Shown piece after piece: positions 10,201-24,915 of a DNA stretch of 64,000 nucleotides. Numbering within the stretch: position 1 is the stretch's first letter; each line of letters starts with the position of its first letter. Both the position numbers and the translations under genes were made by a program. The notes beneath the pieces were generated by a model. The model saw nothing but the letters and a program-made list of their open reading frames with translations. It was not told the DNA's origin and did not search any database. Source of the DNA: Gorsachius magnificus (Eukaryota > Chordata > Aves > Pelecaniformes > Ardeidae); the NCBI GenBank assembly GCA_034008185.1, contig CM067081.1, positions 67,756,054 through 67,820,053 of the forward strand. The letters are read 5' to 3'.

Positions 10201-13200
10201 CACTTCCACACAGTAATCTACCAGATCTTTATTCATGATTTAACATAAACACACAACTCCTTTTTGCCAAGAGGCTAACCAAGTGGCCTGTTTCTTTTGG
10301 AATAAGGCAAAAATTTTCACAGTTTACTCAGTCCTGGTTTTAAACTACACTCTGCCTCCATCATCAAAACCAGTAAGATAATTATGTCCTAACCTCCTGA
10401 AAATTTCTTTACCAATCCATACTCTGACTCTGCCTTGTCCGTGTCCCCATGGAATAAGGAGGCCAGCAATACTGCATCCATGTATTGAGTCAAGCCCTTA
10501 TCCTCTGGATGAATGTTTGAAGCCAAAGGATCATGCCCACTCCCAGTAAACGAACTCTAGTAAAAGAAGATTTCAAAAGTACCTATTTCTTGAGGTTTGG
10601 AAGTGATCTACTCGTACCAAACCAAAATTTCCTACTATTCTACTTACCTGCGTGCTTCTTATACTGGGAACAGATCAGTTTCCTCTGCAAGCGTTTCTAA
10701 CATACTGGGAATTGCCCAGAGTGATATGCTCTGGTTCACCTTCATCTTATGTCCCACTCAGACACAAAATGTTACAGCACTGACCACACCTGGTAGAATA
10801 CACCAGGGAAAGGAAACTACGGAACAATGTCCAAGTAGATACAGCCATACTGAACAAAATACATCAATGCTTGCTTTACCATCATGATTTTTCAAAGCCA
10901 TTTCCCCACTACATTTTTTCATCTTGCCAGGAAACCTGAAACCAGAGTCTTTATCCAACCCTTAGCCACACTGGTGCTCTCCAATCTATCCTCCCATCTC
11001 TTTGACTGCCCCTCCAGGAAAACCACTCTCCTGTAGGAACTCCAGCAGCACCCCCATCCTCTTTAGATGATACCCTCCTCCTTTTGGTTTGTTTTCTGGT
11101 TTGGGGGGGTTATTTTGGTTTGGGGTTTTTTTGTTTGTTTTGGGGGGAACAAACATGTTCTGGCTTACAAACAAGAAAACCCTTGCCATTCCCTTAACCT
11201 CTGAGAAGATTAATGCTTAACTAGAGCTACTTTTTCCCCCTTCATGTGACAATTCACTTTACCACAAAGATCTGTGGCACTAAATGAAATCCCACCCCAT
11301 TCAAACAAATGGCACAACTTTACCTGGGACCAGCATTTCACTCAATTAGTATTCCCTTAAAATAAAGGCTGTGCAACATTTGATGCATTGGCTCTGAAAC
11401 ATTTATATACAAGGTACATCATACACTTAAAACCACCCCCATTTCAGGTTCTGAAATCTGGATAGAGCTCATGCAGATCAGAGGAACAGGCTGTGCAGGC
11501 AACTATTTTGATTTTTCTCTTTAAAATGTCCTCCAAAGCCTCCACACCAAAATCACAATAGAAACCTTGAAACTCTTGAGATTACAGCTGCAACCCCACA
11601 TAAGTACTGCCTTTTCTTCCCCATTCCCAATTGAGTTCAAAATAGTTGCAGTCCAGCAAAAACATTCAAGCATGTTCTTAAACTCACATTATCCTGAACA
11701 TAGGTTCCTTCCTGAGCTGACCTACAACAGTTTTTGCAGCCTTAGGCAGCACCCAGATAAGCTTCTGGTCTTAACTGGAAAGCTCTGTACGTGCAACACT
11801 TCTGTCATGCACGCACAATTCTTGTTAACAAAGGCTGTTAATGGTGACTTCCTTCAGACAGAGCAGAGGAAAAGGAATTGACAATGTTTGGGTTTGAGCA
11901 ACAATTTCTTTCCCAGGTATTTACTAAAGATATTTTATGGCAAAACAGGAACAAATATTCATACAAAGCCAACCAGTAATATATAGAAAGCAAATGAAAG
12001 CTAATGAGCACAACCCTTGCTTCCCCAATCTAAACCAAATAACATTAGAGATATTACAGTAAAAATATAGACAATGCAAAAAACTGTTTCACTGAATATA
12101 AGGAAGAAACACTGTCAATACATACGCATCCCTAAAACCTCTATCACTTCAAATAAACTGAAAAATTTTCTCATGTCAGTAGACATCTAAACATTTCTTA
12201 ATAGTTTAAAAGTCACATGGACTTTTTTCTGCTATTAATATGGGAGCTGTCCTCCATGCTACAGTTCAAAACATCCAATTTGCTTGCCAGTATCACCTCT
12301 AGAAAGACTTTTAAAACGACACATTTACGGAATACCATCTGTACTCTGTACTAAATAAAGAGAACAGACTAAAAAGTGGGTGTCAGCCATCCTGTTCTCA
12401 CAGGACAAGGAGTTAATCCATTAGCAATTAAGGCAGTTTATGAGTCAATTACGGAAGAGTTGCAAGCTTCCTAAAAGCCACTTCAGGAAAATTTTTAGTT
12501 ATGTTAATATAAAAAATGGTTAAGTTATCTTCCGTGACAGTGCCCTGAGGCCTAGAACAAAGACACAAGCTTGCCGAAATTCTGAACTGCACTGATTTAG
12601 TGACTATTACTGGCACTGACATCATCATTTCCTCCCACCTCGATCTCGTACTTGCAATCCCAGTTATTAACAGGGAGCGATAGCTGAACAACAGGAGAGT
12701 AAAGAGAAAGGGTAAATACAGAGGAGTTCTTTCTAGCACACATTGATTTTCAGAGTAGACAGAAGACCCAAATACAAGTTGCAGCAAAACAAGATGTATG
12801 TAAAAAGTGTAAGGGAATAGCAACACAAAAGAGGAGGTAGAATCAGGAAAGGATAAATTTGCTTAACAACAGTACTATATTGGTTCTTGTAGGGAAAGTG
12901 AAGACATTTGTATTTGATATAGTATGGCAGGAATGGGTCAACATATCGAGGCAGTTGCAGAAGCATTTGTGTTAAAGCAGCGTGGTGAGGGATGTTAAGA
13001 GGAATGAAGCACAAAATGACTGCAATTACAATATGCAGCAAACGATTATAGAGCCTAGACCACAGCTTTAGCTGAGCTGACTGTGGCCTACGGCAATATT
13101 AAATGAAAGCAATGAGATACTGTCTGTACAGGCAGATAAGGAAAGAAATTAGACCAAAGACCAAAAGGCAACATAGGAGTCAGACACAGAAAGGCTGTTA

Positions 13201-15244
13201 TGGCTACATAATGAAGCCAGCCAGTGACACAAAGATCTCCCATGTTTTTCTTCTTTGCTTGGAAACGTAGGTTGGTCTCAAGAAGACGCACAGTGTGCCA
13301 CATGGGATCTACACCATTTATGGAAAGCAAAATGCAACGATCTCTGACTTGAGGCCTGTCCAAGTTTCACCTGCTCCCAGGAAGGAGCTGCCCGCACACA
13401 GCGCAATCCCTCCTTTCAGGCAGTGCCTGCATGTCACTGTATACATGCACAAGCACATAAGTGAACAACATAAGCTGCACGAGCATGTCCTAACTTTTCC
13501 CCTCTGTCAGCCAGCGGGGGCCACAAGCACCTACAACTATTGCATGGACTGACAACCACATGACAAGGAGGAAGACAAAATGAAGAAGCTAGTTTTGGAA
13601 TGACTGAAACTGATCCCTAAGATGGGAGTATGATACTGTGAAGGGCAAAAGTTACCAAGAAATCACCCAAAGAAAAGCTTTTGCGCCTACTGGCAGGGAT
13701 CTGACTATGAAGTAAGTAAAAAGATAAGAGAGGAAGAGACTAAAACCAGAAGCTTTAAAGAACTTATGACAGAGAGAAGAAAATAAGGCACCTGGGGTGG
13801 GGGAAGGATAGAGCATACGAAACAAACCAGCAAAACAGAAGCAGCAGCATGTTCTTAACTTACCTAGGGGTTCCCTACCTAACTGGTGAGTAAGAATTGC
13901 TGAGTATAGCCAACTCAAACAACCACCCCAGGTTGGCCACATTTTACATAAAAATTTGGACATGCTGGTAAGCAACCTGAACAGACAGACATCTGTAACA
14001 ATTTGGCAAGAGGAGAGATCAAACAGGATTCATAAACCATTCATTTAAAAACCAGCTGCCACAGGATAGTGATGCCTACTTTGAATTGTTCCTCTGGTCC
14101 TACAAGGCCATTTACTTCACTGTTATGCTTGATGCTAAAATCACTGAAGTGGGTACTGAAACATCTCACATGTAAAGCAATACACGTGCATCTTGCTTTT
14201 CAGAGCTAGTGTAACACTTCCATTGATCAACTGCTGTCCTTTCTTCTTATCAGTACTGGGTATACTGTTATGATTGCTGGTGCCCTTAGCTCTGGCTATA
14301 GCCTCTTCCTAACAAGTGTCAGCAGAGAAAGGGACCATCTCTCCTGGAGACATGCTACAGTGTTCTGTGCCTAAAGGATCACACTGTGAATATAATACAG
14401 AAATTGCAGGAAGGATGCTTTGATGCCATTCTGTGGAAACACCAAAGAAAGTGGGTCCTGCAGACAAAACCTTCCATTAGCAGTGAAACCTTCTTAATAA
14501 AGCATCCCCTGCAACACCACAACTGTAAAGCATGGGACTCCTAAGACTCTCCACAGTTTAAGACATTAGGAAAACACCCACCTGGAATGATCCTGCCTGA
14601 TGCTTTCTCCCTTAAAAGCATCAATATACTGTCCTATTAGGTAGTGTTTCAAAAAATAAAACATTAAAATATTTAGACTTTTATGAGTAATAGACTACTA
14701 TTGAGCCATCACAAAGCAATACCCAAAAAGTGCCTGCAGAAGGCGGCACAAACTTCTAATGGAAGACAAAATACCTCAACCAGCTGGATGGGATAAAGTA
14801 CCAGGTGAGATTTCCTGCACAATGAGAGCACATCAGAATGGTAAACCTGGTACCCTACAAGGAGCAAAGCATTACACATATTGTGAACAGTTTCCACTGG
14901 CACACTGTCCCATTTTACCTTCTACCCTGAAAGGTCAGTCATGCCCTAGGTTCAGCTAAAACCTATGATATCGCATCCAAAGAAGGCTCTGCTTCACCGA
15001 GTGGTGGTTATACTGTTGTTTGTACAGCAACTAAGATCCCTGGTGATGAAAAATAATGCAAAGTAAGTTCTCTTTAAAAAAGTTTTTAGTGCCTTGTCAC
15101 TTTAGATCTTCTTAGGGAAAAACAAGAAGCAAATTAGGGCATGGTCAGATAGACATTCTGGTATAACCAGCTGTAATTAGTAGCCCTCATCAGCTTTATA
15201 ATTGTAGTTATTGTACAAACACTTCATACTTGCATTAAGTTTCT

Positions 15245-15400
15245 CCTCCTATTTTGGGACCAAAAGGGATCATTGGGATCACATAGTCTGGCCTCTTTCA
15301 AGACAGTAATGAAAGCTCTCACCTAGTCAAGTTGTGCAACGAGTTCATGACTACTACCGCATCTCCAGAGCACTTTGTTGAAAGAAATCGAGGCTTAGCT
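15245..15400 (-). mobile_element. Possible CR1 3'-end relic
   Basis: GGGATCATTGGGATCACATA followed by GTCTGGCCTC resembles the 3' UTR of old CR1 subfamilies read on the opposite strand, and the following sequence loosely continues this. Divergence is high and boundaries are guesses. Confidence 0.4.
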
Positions 15401-15474
15401 CAAAGGACTCACAGTGATTAAAATATCCTCACAGTGTTCTACAGGACACTGTTTACTGAATAGTGATCATGACT

Positions 15475-15475
<1 letters not shown>

Positions 15476-15505
<30 letters not shown>
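15476..15505. repeat. A30 homopolymer
   Basis: Thirty uninterrupted A. No retroposed gene is recognisable upstream, so I do not call it a poly-A tail. Confidence 0.97.
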
Positions 15506-15507
<2 letters not shown>

Positions 15508-17692
15508 GTTTTACTACTTGTTTCCCACTAGATTAGCCTTTAACTTCCAGCCACTGGGTATCATACAGTGGTAAGAATAAGTAACCACACAATCAGAAGG
15601 ACTGTCCTCTGAATATCATGCATACTGTGGTTTCATCACTTTGAAGTTTTTCCTTGCATAAATTAAACGCTCATCCTGAGGCACATTTACCAGGTCTTCA
15701 AGTCTTCCTGTAGCTCTCCTAAGAACCCTTCTGAGTTTAACAGCACCCCTTTTAGCCTGGTCTCCTAAAGATACAGGCTTATGAGAAAATGCTTTCTGTC
15801 TACATTTGGCTGTCAATCTCCCACTGATGATTTTTTTTAATCAGTTGGTGATTTCCACAGAATTTGAAAAAGTGGTAGATATTTCAAAAGATCCTCCAGT
15901 TCTACGAATTTTGTTAAATCCAACAGCTATGTAGAAAAGAGAGCACCACGGGATGTCCCCAGGGAGGAAAGGGCTGCACACGGCAGTTCAGCAATTCTCT
16001 GTAGCCTTTGACTCAACAGTACACAAATAGCGAGAGTCGGCCACCGCACTGTGCCACCTCTTACCAACAAAATGTTTAGGCTAGCAGGGCAGGAAACGGG
16101 ACAATATGGCAGTGACTGTCAAACAACTGAAAGGGTAACAGCATGTGCAGCCAGTATATCTGCAGCTGTACAGAGTCTAGCTGAATTCTTGCTTCTGTTT
16201 AAAGCTTGTATGAAGTTATTACAAAACCATCAGCCTGGAAGTAAGTCAACTGTAAAATGAGTTAAAATTAATTGCAGACACTACTGCCTCCAAAAGCACA
16301 TCCTCTTTGCCAATTTCTGTGCTTGTTAGAACAGTATCTTGTATTTTATTTCAAAATATTTCCCTTTTCCCTTTGTATTTGAGAGAACAAAGATTAAATG
16401 AGGAACCACCAAACTACCTTGTGCAGTGGGAAGGAAAAGAGTGGGACAGTAAGAATGACGGATCTCAAAGTGCTATTAAATTAAAAATGTGTATTAAAAG
16501 ACTCTTAATCTTTCCCACTCACAAGTACTTTGTATGTAACAAATGCATAATTAGCAACACAGATGAAACATTTCTCAATCAACTCTTACTGAAAATGCCA
16601 GAAAATTGAATCCAAGTCAAAGGTTTACACCAAGAAGGGGGGGTGGGGTGGAGTACAGTGGACACCAGATGATTTTAGCACTGTGGACTCAGGACAGACA
16701 TTTGTCAGAGACATCATCAGTTGCGCTCCCAGTACAATAATGTACCCAGAAACATGAACACGATTTCTAGCTCATCACAATGCAGTAGGGAAAGGGATAC
16801 TTTCTCATTATTGCTACATACCCTGTCAGACTTCTTGCAATAACTTCCTCTTAACAAATAGTTCTGTGAACAAAGAGTTAATGAAGGGCATTTCCTATGC
16901 ACTGCGTACCCTACCTTTATTCTCCTCATACTTGCAAAAAAACCCAACTTCAACACCTGGGGCACTGCAACTTCCCCTTTACCCTCCAGCTTCACCTATT
17001 CCTTGATGACATACTTTGATGTCCTCAGTTCCCTGTTCTGCTACCTAAATATGACCTTGGCAAGTGTTGCCCTTGGAGCAGTAGGTAAAAAACTTGCAGA
17101 GAAAAGGGTGGTTTCTAAGCTGTGTCCCATCGCATTGCTCCTTTAAAAGCTTCACCAGCATTAGTTTTGGATGGTGCCTGCCACAGAAGCTGTAGGAATT
17201 CCAACATTCGTTCAGCATGAAACAGCGTATAAATTTACCTTGGTATTATGCTAAATATTGTGTACTTTGAAGAGCCTTTTGATACAGTTCATGTTGCAAG
17301 ACAGCTAACTAATTTTTCATAGGCCCCTGCCTCGTAACATAATTGAACTGCTCCAGCTGATCACCCTTAAAGGACATCAGTGAAGTAAAAACTGCCAACA
17401 TTTGGGGTACCGTCAGCGTATCCAAGGTGCTAACAGTGCATAGTTCTCAAAATCCAGGCACCTCCTACAAATGCGGATATTACAGGAATGTTCTCGAATG
17501 CCCCCAAACCACCCTAACACTGTGACCTCAAGCACAATTAGAAGTTAAGTCATTTATCAAAAGGATTTATGCCTGAATAGTTTGCTTCCATTTATAATGC
17601 AAGACCATGTTTACTCTGTGTAAAACAGGAAGTACCCTCACGTTATTTAAACAGTGGCACTTACTGTTGAAACAGACTGACTTCTGTGTTAC

Positions 17693-17772
17693 ATTTCAGT
17701 CTTGAATTACAAACTCAGTTTTATGTGTATTCATTTCAGTCTTGAATTACAAACTCAGTTTTATGTGTATTC
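17693..17772. repeat. Perfect 40-bp tandem duplication
   Basis: Two identical adjacent 40-bp units, 17693-17732 and 17733-17772, each beginning ATTTCAGTCTTGAATTACAA. No mismatch between copies, so the duplication is recent or lies in a collapsed or expanded minisatellite. Confidence 0.97.
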
Positions 17773-20700
17773 CAGAGTCATGTGATGACAATTCAATCTC
17801 AACATGGCGAGCACTTTAAAACACGTTCTGCTCTAAGTGGACTGCTGCCAAAGGGCCTAACTGAAGAATTTGCTCTTGATCAGGATTACCGATAAGAAGA
17901 TACATATTTGTGATTTGAGTAAATAAAAAATTTCATGAACAGAAGTACTGAAGAAATACTGAATACAAAACCAAAGAAGGGTAAAACTGAAACTTCCTTT
18001 AGTGGGAAACCTGGCAGCAGGAGGAGATAGTATTTATAGAAATGGGGAGGTTTGATGAAGAGTGAGTAATTTAAACTTGATTTAGAGGCTACAAAAGAGT
18101 CAAGAGAAGTTTTGGCGGGGATGGAAAAGCAAAGGGGAGAGAACAACTTAGATGGCAGGCTAAGTGCTACCAGAGCTGGGAGGAAGGAAAAAAATAATTA
18201 TGTACTATGCTAAAGCCTTGGACAGAGATACATATCCATTCCTTCTCTCTTCCCCTCCCTTCTCCCCAAAATCCGCAGTATTGCAGCACTACATGATAAA
18301 AATACCAGATACTATGTGATTTAATCTCTGAGCAATTTTTCCCCACCAGTTTGTTATGAAACACATACAAGATTAAAAGCATGACCAAGATGCAATCCTG
18401 CAGGAAAAGGCACAGCTTGATGCAGGGTACGCTCTCTAGAGAAAGGAGATTGTGACACATTTTAACGGATGCATGAGTTTATTGAAGATGAAGCCTTGAA
18501 ACCACTTTATGGCCTCATTAGCATTCCCTACCAGCAGGAAACAGAAGCAGAAATTTTTCAAAATACTGTGAGGTGACCTGATTGATGCATACATTAAACT
18601 GGCCTGCTTGTAGTCAGCAATACCTTTTTTTTTCTCCCTAACTGATTCAGCTCATATTTCAGGCAGGAAAGTAAGCTTCATTTGACCCTGAAGTGAGTTC
18701 AAAGCTGGCTATATGCTGTATGTCTCTGCAACAGAGTAGAAATTTTTCTAAAGGAACACATAAATGTATGTTCTCTAAACCTGGAAGCAGTGAACCCAAG
18801 AGGCAGGGTGGCTCAGGGACCCATTTTGAATGTAGTCAAAGAGCACCAAGAGCTGTAACATCACAGGAAGAGCACCCACTGCCAGCTCTGGCCTCAGGCT
18901 ACTTCCAGACTCAACAGGAGCTGGAGCCTTGAACCAGGCCAACATACCATAAAGATCCTGAGACTGAGCACTGCTGCCTCACATAGTAACAAAATAGTGT
19001 CATCAGCACACTGCCTCCATGAGGGAGCACCTCCTGGTTCCTGTTGACTTTTTTTGCAGAACACCAGCTCCAATTTGGAAAAGGAAAATACAGCATGGCA
19101 CACCACACTCAAAAGAGGAGCAAATCCTGCTCTACACCACTGACAAGTAACCGGAGTCCACACACCACCACCATCACCTATTAAAGAAGACTGGAATACT
19201 ATGAGACATTAAAGAAATTGCATCAAGGTAACAGGTCCCAGTGTTTTCTGCGCTAAAATGGAATCCAGCAAAAAAATACACCACAAAACAGCATAGAAAA
19301 AGCATTATCTGGAACTTTGCTGGCTACAGTTCCTGCACTCCCCACTTTCCACTCTTACCAGCATCAGAGATAGAGCCATATCAGAAAGCTGACAAAATTT
19401 GGTCTTGAGCATCATAGACACGATATAGCCATGCATTTCCAAGTTCTCTCTTTAATCCAACCCTTTAGACAGTTTCTTTACCTGTTCCTGGGATTTGATG
19501 AAGACCGTTATCTACAGGAAAGAAAACTAACCCCAACATAAATAAGAAAAGCAGGAAACAAGCTAGTTAGGTAAAGGAAAATTCTCAGATGACTTAAATA
19601 TGATGCCTGCATATTTTAGTTTTATACAAAAGCATTTAAATATATTCCATGATCGAAGGACTAGCTGCACTCCTGTAGTTTTTCAAGGTCTGTCCAAATG
19701 CAATTGCAGGTGACAACAGCAAACCTTTACCAGAGAAGACAGGATCACGTTTTCCTCTTACTCTTAGATTATTAGGATACAGATTGCTAATCCACACGCA
19801 AGAACGGCCATTATCTCAGCCCTTCCGACTAGACTTGATATATGCAGGTTTGCCCTTCAGGAACTGTGACCAGCAAAACATAGAGGCTGACCCTCTAAAA
19901 TTTTCAGAATTGAGCATCATTTACCTTAACCTTAGAAACATCACATTGCATAACAGAATTTTAAACAGTTACATGAAGTCAGACTGATTTAGGGCAATGA
20001 CTACCAACCTGTGAGCAAGGTGCTGCCCACACCACTTTCCAGCAAAGCTCACAGACAAGCAAATTCAAATCTATAATCTGAGCAACCGGAGAGGAAAGTC
20101 AGATGCTGTCCACTGCATGCTCTGTGCTCTATTCACATGGCAGAGAGGGCTGGGGAACCATCACAGAGTGCTGGTACTCCCACCCCTAGGCAGAGACCTT
20201 CTGCTTTAACCACACTTGACAAATTACACTTTCCTCCTTACCTCCTTCTTCCTCTTCAGAAGGGCTTTTAAAGCTCTTAAATGCCCACAGCTCAGTCACT
20301 GTTCTCTTAATGACCCCTGAAGTGTTTATCTTAGGGATGTCATATCTACTTATTGTTTCCTTTCCTGCTTGCTTTTGCAAATGGCCCATTTAACTTTGTT
20401 CCACATGGTCAGAATACATCTTGCAGAGCTCTCAAGAGAGTTGCACAGCATTTAAGTTTAATTCGTAAATTAATGCAGAGCAGCCATATCTTCCACACCA
20501 GAGCTACAAAGGCTTCATTTATCAAATAAAATTTCAGCATTGCTAGCGTATTTGAAGACTCATGAATCGCTTACTGGCAAACTGTGTTACTACATATGAA
20601 AGACAGCAGTGGCTACTAAACCAATACATTACTATTTAGCTATATAGATTTACTGGGGAGGAGCATAAAAGGAGCAGGGGGAGGGGGGAGATCTCCAAAG

Positions 20701-23700
20701 CAGATGTTTCCAAGCTTTTTTAAACCTAAGAGACAAGACATAAGACTGCACTTGAAGGAGCAGCTGGGGACACTGAATAAATACAGACATTTAAATGTGA
20801 CTAATTATATACACATGCTGGAATTCTCAAAGGAAGATCAGGGAGCCAGGCTCCCAGCTCACGCTGACTTTCAACAGGAGTTCAGTGCCCTGTTCCTTCA
20901 GGCATGCTGGAAGTCAGATGTCATCTTGCTAAATACAGAACACTGCTTCTAAACGTTGCCTCTTGTAGAGTAACCACAGTGAAGACTATGGATTTCTACA
21001 AAGCTATCTGCAGGAGCCCTCCTCTTTATTAAATAAATACAAATGCATGTATCTGCTGATCCTAGCCTACATTGCTCTGCAAGATGAAAGTTGTCTGGAC
21101 GAGCCCAGAGGCCTTAAAGCCTCTGGGGAACCACCTTTCTGTGCTAAACACAAATGTGCTGCACAGAATTTGCTCAAAAGATGGGGAAGAAAGGTTTAAA
21201 AAAGGTCTAGGGCTGCTTTCTGAGTACATCTGTTGTGAAGCAGGAAGGATATCTGTATATGGAAAGTGGTGGCTCCGAAGAAATTTCGGGAGAAGCACGT
21301 GCCATTTTCAGATGTATTCATGGAATATGGGTACACACACTCTGTTCGTTACTTAGTTCAAACACTTCAACCTGGCACGGCTGCAGAAAGCCTTCCCTGG
21401 TCCCTGCTGCTCATTTTCCTTCCCCTGCATTACAGAAAAAGAATAGTGTAGCTTCTAGGATGCACAGTATTAAGGCCTGATTCAGCTTAAAAAACATGAG
21501 GGGAAAAAAAAAAAATTAAAATACACCATTGTTCAAGCAGCTGCCAGGAGCCATGTGTCAGCACAAAGGGGTGATATGGACATAAGCAGCAAGAAACATG
21601 GGAAAGTCTTGGCTACTTCTTTCCATGGCCTTAGTACCTTAAAATGTTCATAAAATTACAGACAGATTTCTGGCAGGTCACAAACCACTTGACAAATGAG
21701 AGATGCCCTTCACTTTACAGCCAATGGAAGGTGAGGTCAGATGTTGGTAGCCACAACAAGCAGAAGCTGTCTGTGCAGAGGTCAGGAAGGCTGTGGCTGT
21801 GAACAGTGTGGAGGAAGACAACATGAGATCTTCTGTGACTGAGGAACACGGAAGCCAGAACCTACTGAACAAGACTGACTTTTTCCTAGCACTCAAGATG
21901 ACTCACTACATGGCACAACAGTAGTTAGTACAACTGCAGCTACATGAAGGTACCAGGCCACAAAGTCCATACATGTTGTCTTTCATCTGACAAGCACGTG
22001 GGCAAAGGTCTGTGCTCAGCAGGCTGTAGGTCTGCTCTCTCTGTATGACGTGAACATACGACACATCAAGAGCCTGCAGCCTGAGTCCTGTAAAAGGGAC
22101 GTGAGATACTTATGGAGACCCAGCTGACAACTGTGTCCAAGCCAGTCACTAGGACCATCAGGTTTTGCAGCAGTTCCACAGAGGGAGCAAAGTGATCCCA
22201 GAAGAAGTGTGCAAAAGTGAGGGTTGTAGTTCTCACAGTGGGAGCCACTGGGGGACACATGAAGTCTGAGTGTGGTGCCTGTATCTGTACTGTCAGTGTA
22301 ACTTTTAAATCCACTAATGCTGCTTCCTACAATCTTTTTTACAGAGATTCAGTCCAGGAGATTGTGCTGTAACAGCTGGTAGAGACTAGGGCCTCTGAAG
22401 GGCTCTGATGAAGCACAACAGCTTAGTGGTTTAGGGCTAAATGAAAGTATTGAATGCTTTCTAAGGAGAAGCTATTAGGTAACAGGTTTTTAAACTGACT
22501 TTTTTGCTTCCTCTGCAGAGGCCAAGAAAGCTCACATGCCTTCTGCATTTTAAAATAATCTACTAAGTGTTCAAGAGCTCAGCGCTTAATAATTTTAATT
22601 TGCCCTTCCATTTAGATCTATTTTCCCACCCACCCGTCCAGCTGACTGTTCACGATGTACACGCTCCACAGGCCTGCAGGCTGGCTCAGCAAGGCCCCAG
22701 CTGCTTTTGAGGTTTTCTGGAATGCAGAGGTGGCAGCAATGCACACGGGCCCAGAGAATATGCTGGTGAAGACCAATGGGTAAGCTTGTAAGAAAACTGA
22801 TCTTTATTTATTGTCTGGATAGGTAAGAAAGTTTCCTAATTAGGCCTAGTTTTCATTCAGCCTACATACATGTCTTTGAAAACAAGCACTATTCTGGGGC
22901 TTAAAAAAGCATGCATCTCTAAAGTGTTTTTAAACAGCTGCCCACTGGAAGCAACTTTTATTCTCCTTGCAAACCTGAATTGTTTAACCAGTTATACCTA
23001 TGAGGCCATTTGCAGGGCTTGTGTTTATCTTTGTAGCTAGGAGCTCCATTAAAAAAAAATGTTTAAAAATACATTTTTTTTAAACTCAAAAAAACAGAAG
23101 TCAAGGAAATTCACAAGACAAGTGTTAGATTCATCAGAACAGTCTGGTTTTAAGATGCAGCAATTCTAGGTTCTCTCTCATGGTTTTACAGCCTCATCTT
23201 CCTTGATCACTGCAACAAATTAATGAACTGTCCACAAGAAGATCAGTTATCTTCACGAAACTCAGTCAGAAGCTGCACTCCCCTAATACCCCCAGTCTCT
23301 GCTTTTCACTCATGAGCTACCTATAACAAAGGTTCTGCTTCCCCTAACTTTGCTGCTCTTCCCAGTGGAAAATTCCAGCTACACAGAGGTTTAGTTGAAC
23401 ATTGTTTAATTACCACACTCTTTTCTTACATGTGTAAGCACTCGAACCAACCTATCTATCAATACACCTGAACAAGATTTCAGATCATGTGGATGAAATG
23501 TTTCAGATCTGTGGATCAAATGTTAAGACCTGCAGCTTGCCGTATACCTTCCTAAAGCAAAAAAGCACAGCATGAAGAAAATGCTGGATGACATTCTCAA
23601 GTGCCTCCCCCCCCCTCCGTGTAATCATTCACCTTTCTTCATCATTCTCTTTCTCTTTCTCACTCTTAAAGACACATTGCCATGAAAATCTGCACCAACG

Positions 23701-24867
23701 GAACTACATATTCTCAAAATGGTTTTATTTCCCAATTCCCTTATCTAAACTGCTAAGCTCTACTCTCACTTAGCACTCAAATAACAAATAGCCGTGGAAA
23801 CTAGCTAGAGCCAAACAGAGTGCCCAGGTCAGCTACAGAAGAGAAGATGACAATGGGAAAAGACAGACAGTTCAGCAGACAAAAGCTTGCTTGGGCTCTG
23901 ATTTTTAGAGCCAAGGGCTGGATTTAAATAAAGATAAACTCTGAACATTATGATTCAGTGGTTAAAACCTCAGGATTTTTCTATGCATTTAAGCTAATAC
24001 ATTGTATTTACTGAACAATACCTTGCAAATCACGGTTACAGAATGCGTCGCAAGCCAATCTAAGTATTTTCTCTGCATTGTAGAAAGTGAATGAAATAGT
24101 CTTCAAAAATCAAGGCTATATAGGCAAAAATCTGAATAAAGATTTAAAAGCCACCTGGTCAAATGAATAGAAAGGTAGAAAAACATGCTACATGCTGCTG
24201 TACTGTTAAAGTTGTCATTGCCTTACTGCTTTTCATGAATCAAGAAGCTGAATGTATTACATGTTAAGAAGGACCTTTTCAGACACCCATTTCTAGCATT
24301 TCAGGAATTTCACTGAAAAATCCATTGGTACTATAATGTTACCAGGTCTCATTTAACTGAAGACAAAACCTTTTGAAAGCAAGCTGGCTGTGGCACAGCA
24401 TACTCTCTCAGAACAAAACATACTTCTGAAGGTCCTCTGTACATCACCTAACTATTCAAAACAGACCATGGTGAGAGTGGAAGGATGTTCCAGTTAATTT
24501 ATGCTTGCAGAATGCCAGACATCACAGGGTCTTAACCCACAATTAGGGTTTGAAGGATATGGACAGAGGCTTTCATGGCTGTATCACAGTGCACTACATG
24601 CTTCCAGAAAGGCCAAAGCAAAAAAAATCTGGTACTCAGGACAACTGTGTCCCTTTTCCCTTTCTAAGCACAGTATCCTCCCCTCCAGGCCTGCTCTGAG
24701 CTTAGTAAGCCCACTGTCCTCTGTGTCCCACACACGTATACCTTCTCACACAGCAGAGATACAGGGGTAGAAAGACAAGAAACTGCCTTTTCAACCTTCT
24801 ATTTCCTCCTCTCCTGCAAAGCCCTAGGACCTATGGTAATATAAATAACACTCCAACAAAAGATGCC

Positions 24868-24915
24868 AGCCTAGGACTTGGCAGATCCAGGTTTGAACCC
24901 TGGTTTCTCAGAACA
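24868..24915 (+). mobile_element. Possible MIR-like SINE 5' fragment (tRNA-derived B box)
   Basis: GCCAGCCTAGGACTTGGCAG followed by ATCCAGGTTTGAACCCTGG resembles the tRNA-derived head of old amniote SINEs, including a B-box-like GGTTTGAACCC. Only about 48 bases are convincing. Confidence 0.4.

Noticed and set aside
11085..11150. G/T-rich stretch with three long G runs, a possible G-quadruplex.
   Set aside because: Only three runs of four or more G with long uneven loops; a stable quadruplex is not supported.
12449..13041. Two overlapping minus-strand ORFs with hydrophobic stretches.
   Set aside because: Different frames of A/T-biased intron sequence; hydrophobic runs come from T-rich codons. 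No membrane-protein family recognised.
15616..15816. 66-codon basic ORF on the minus strand, arginine- and lysine-rich.
   Set aside because: Looked slightly protein-like (RAKRG, RLEDLVNVP) but has no convincing splice sites or known relative; possibly part of an old repeat. A protein-profile search would decide.
24885..24905. B-box-like GGTTTGAACCC suggesting a tRNA gene.
   Set aside because: No cloverleaf, no A box at the right distance and no acceptor stem; better explained as a SINE head.
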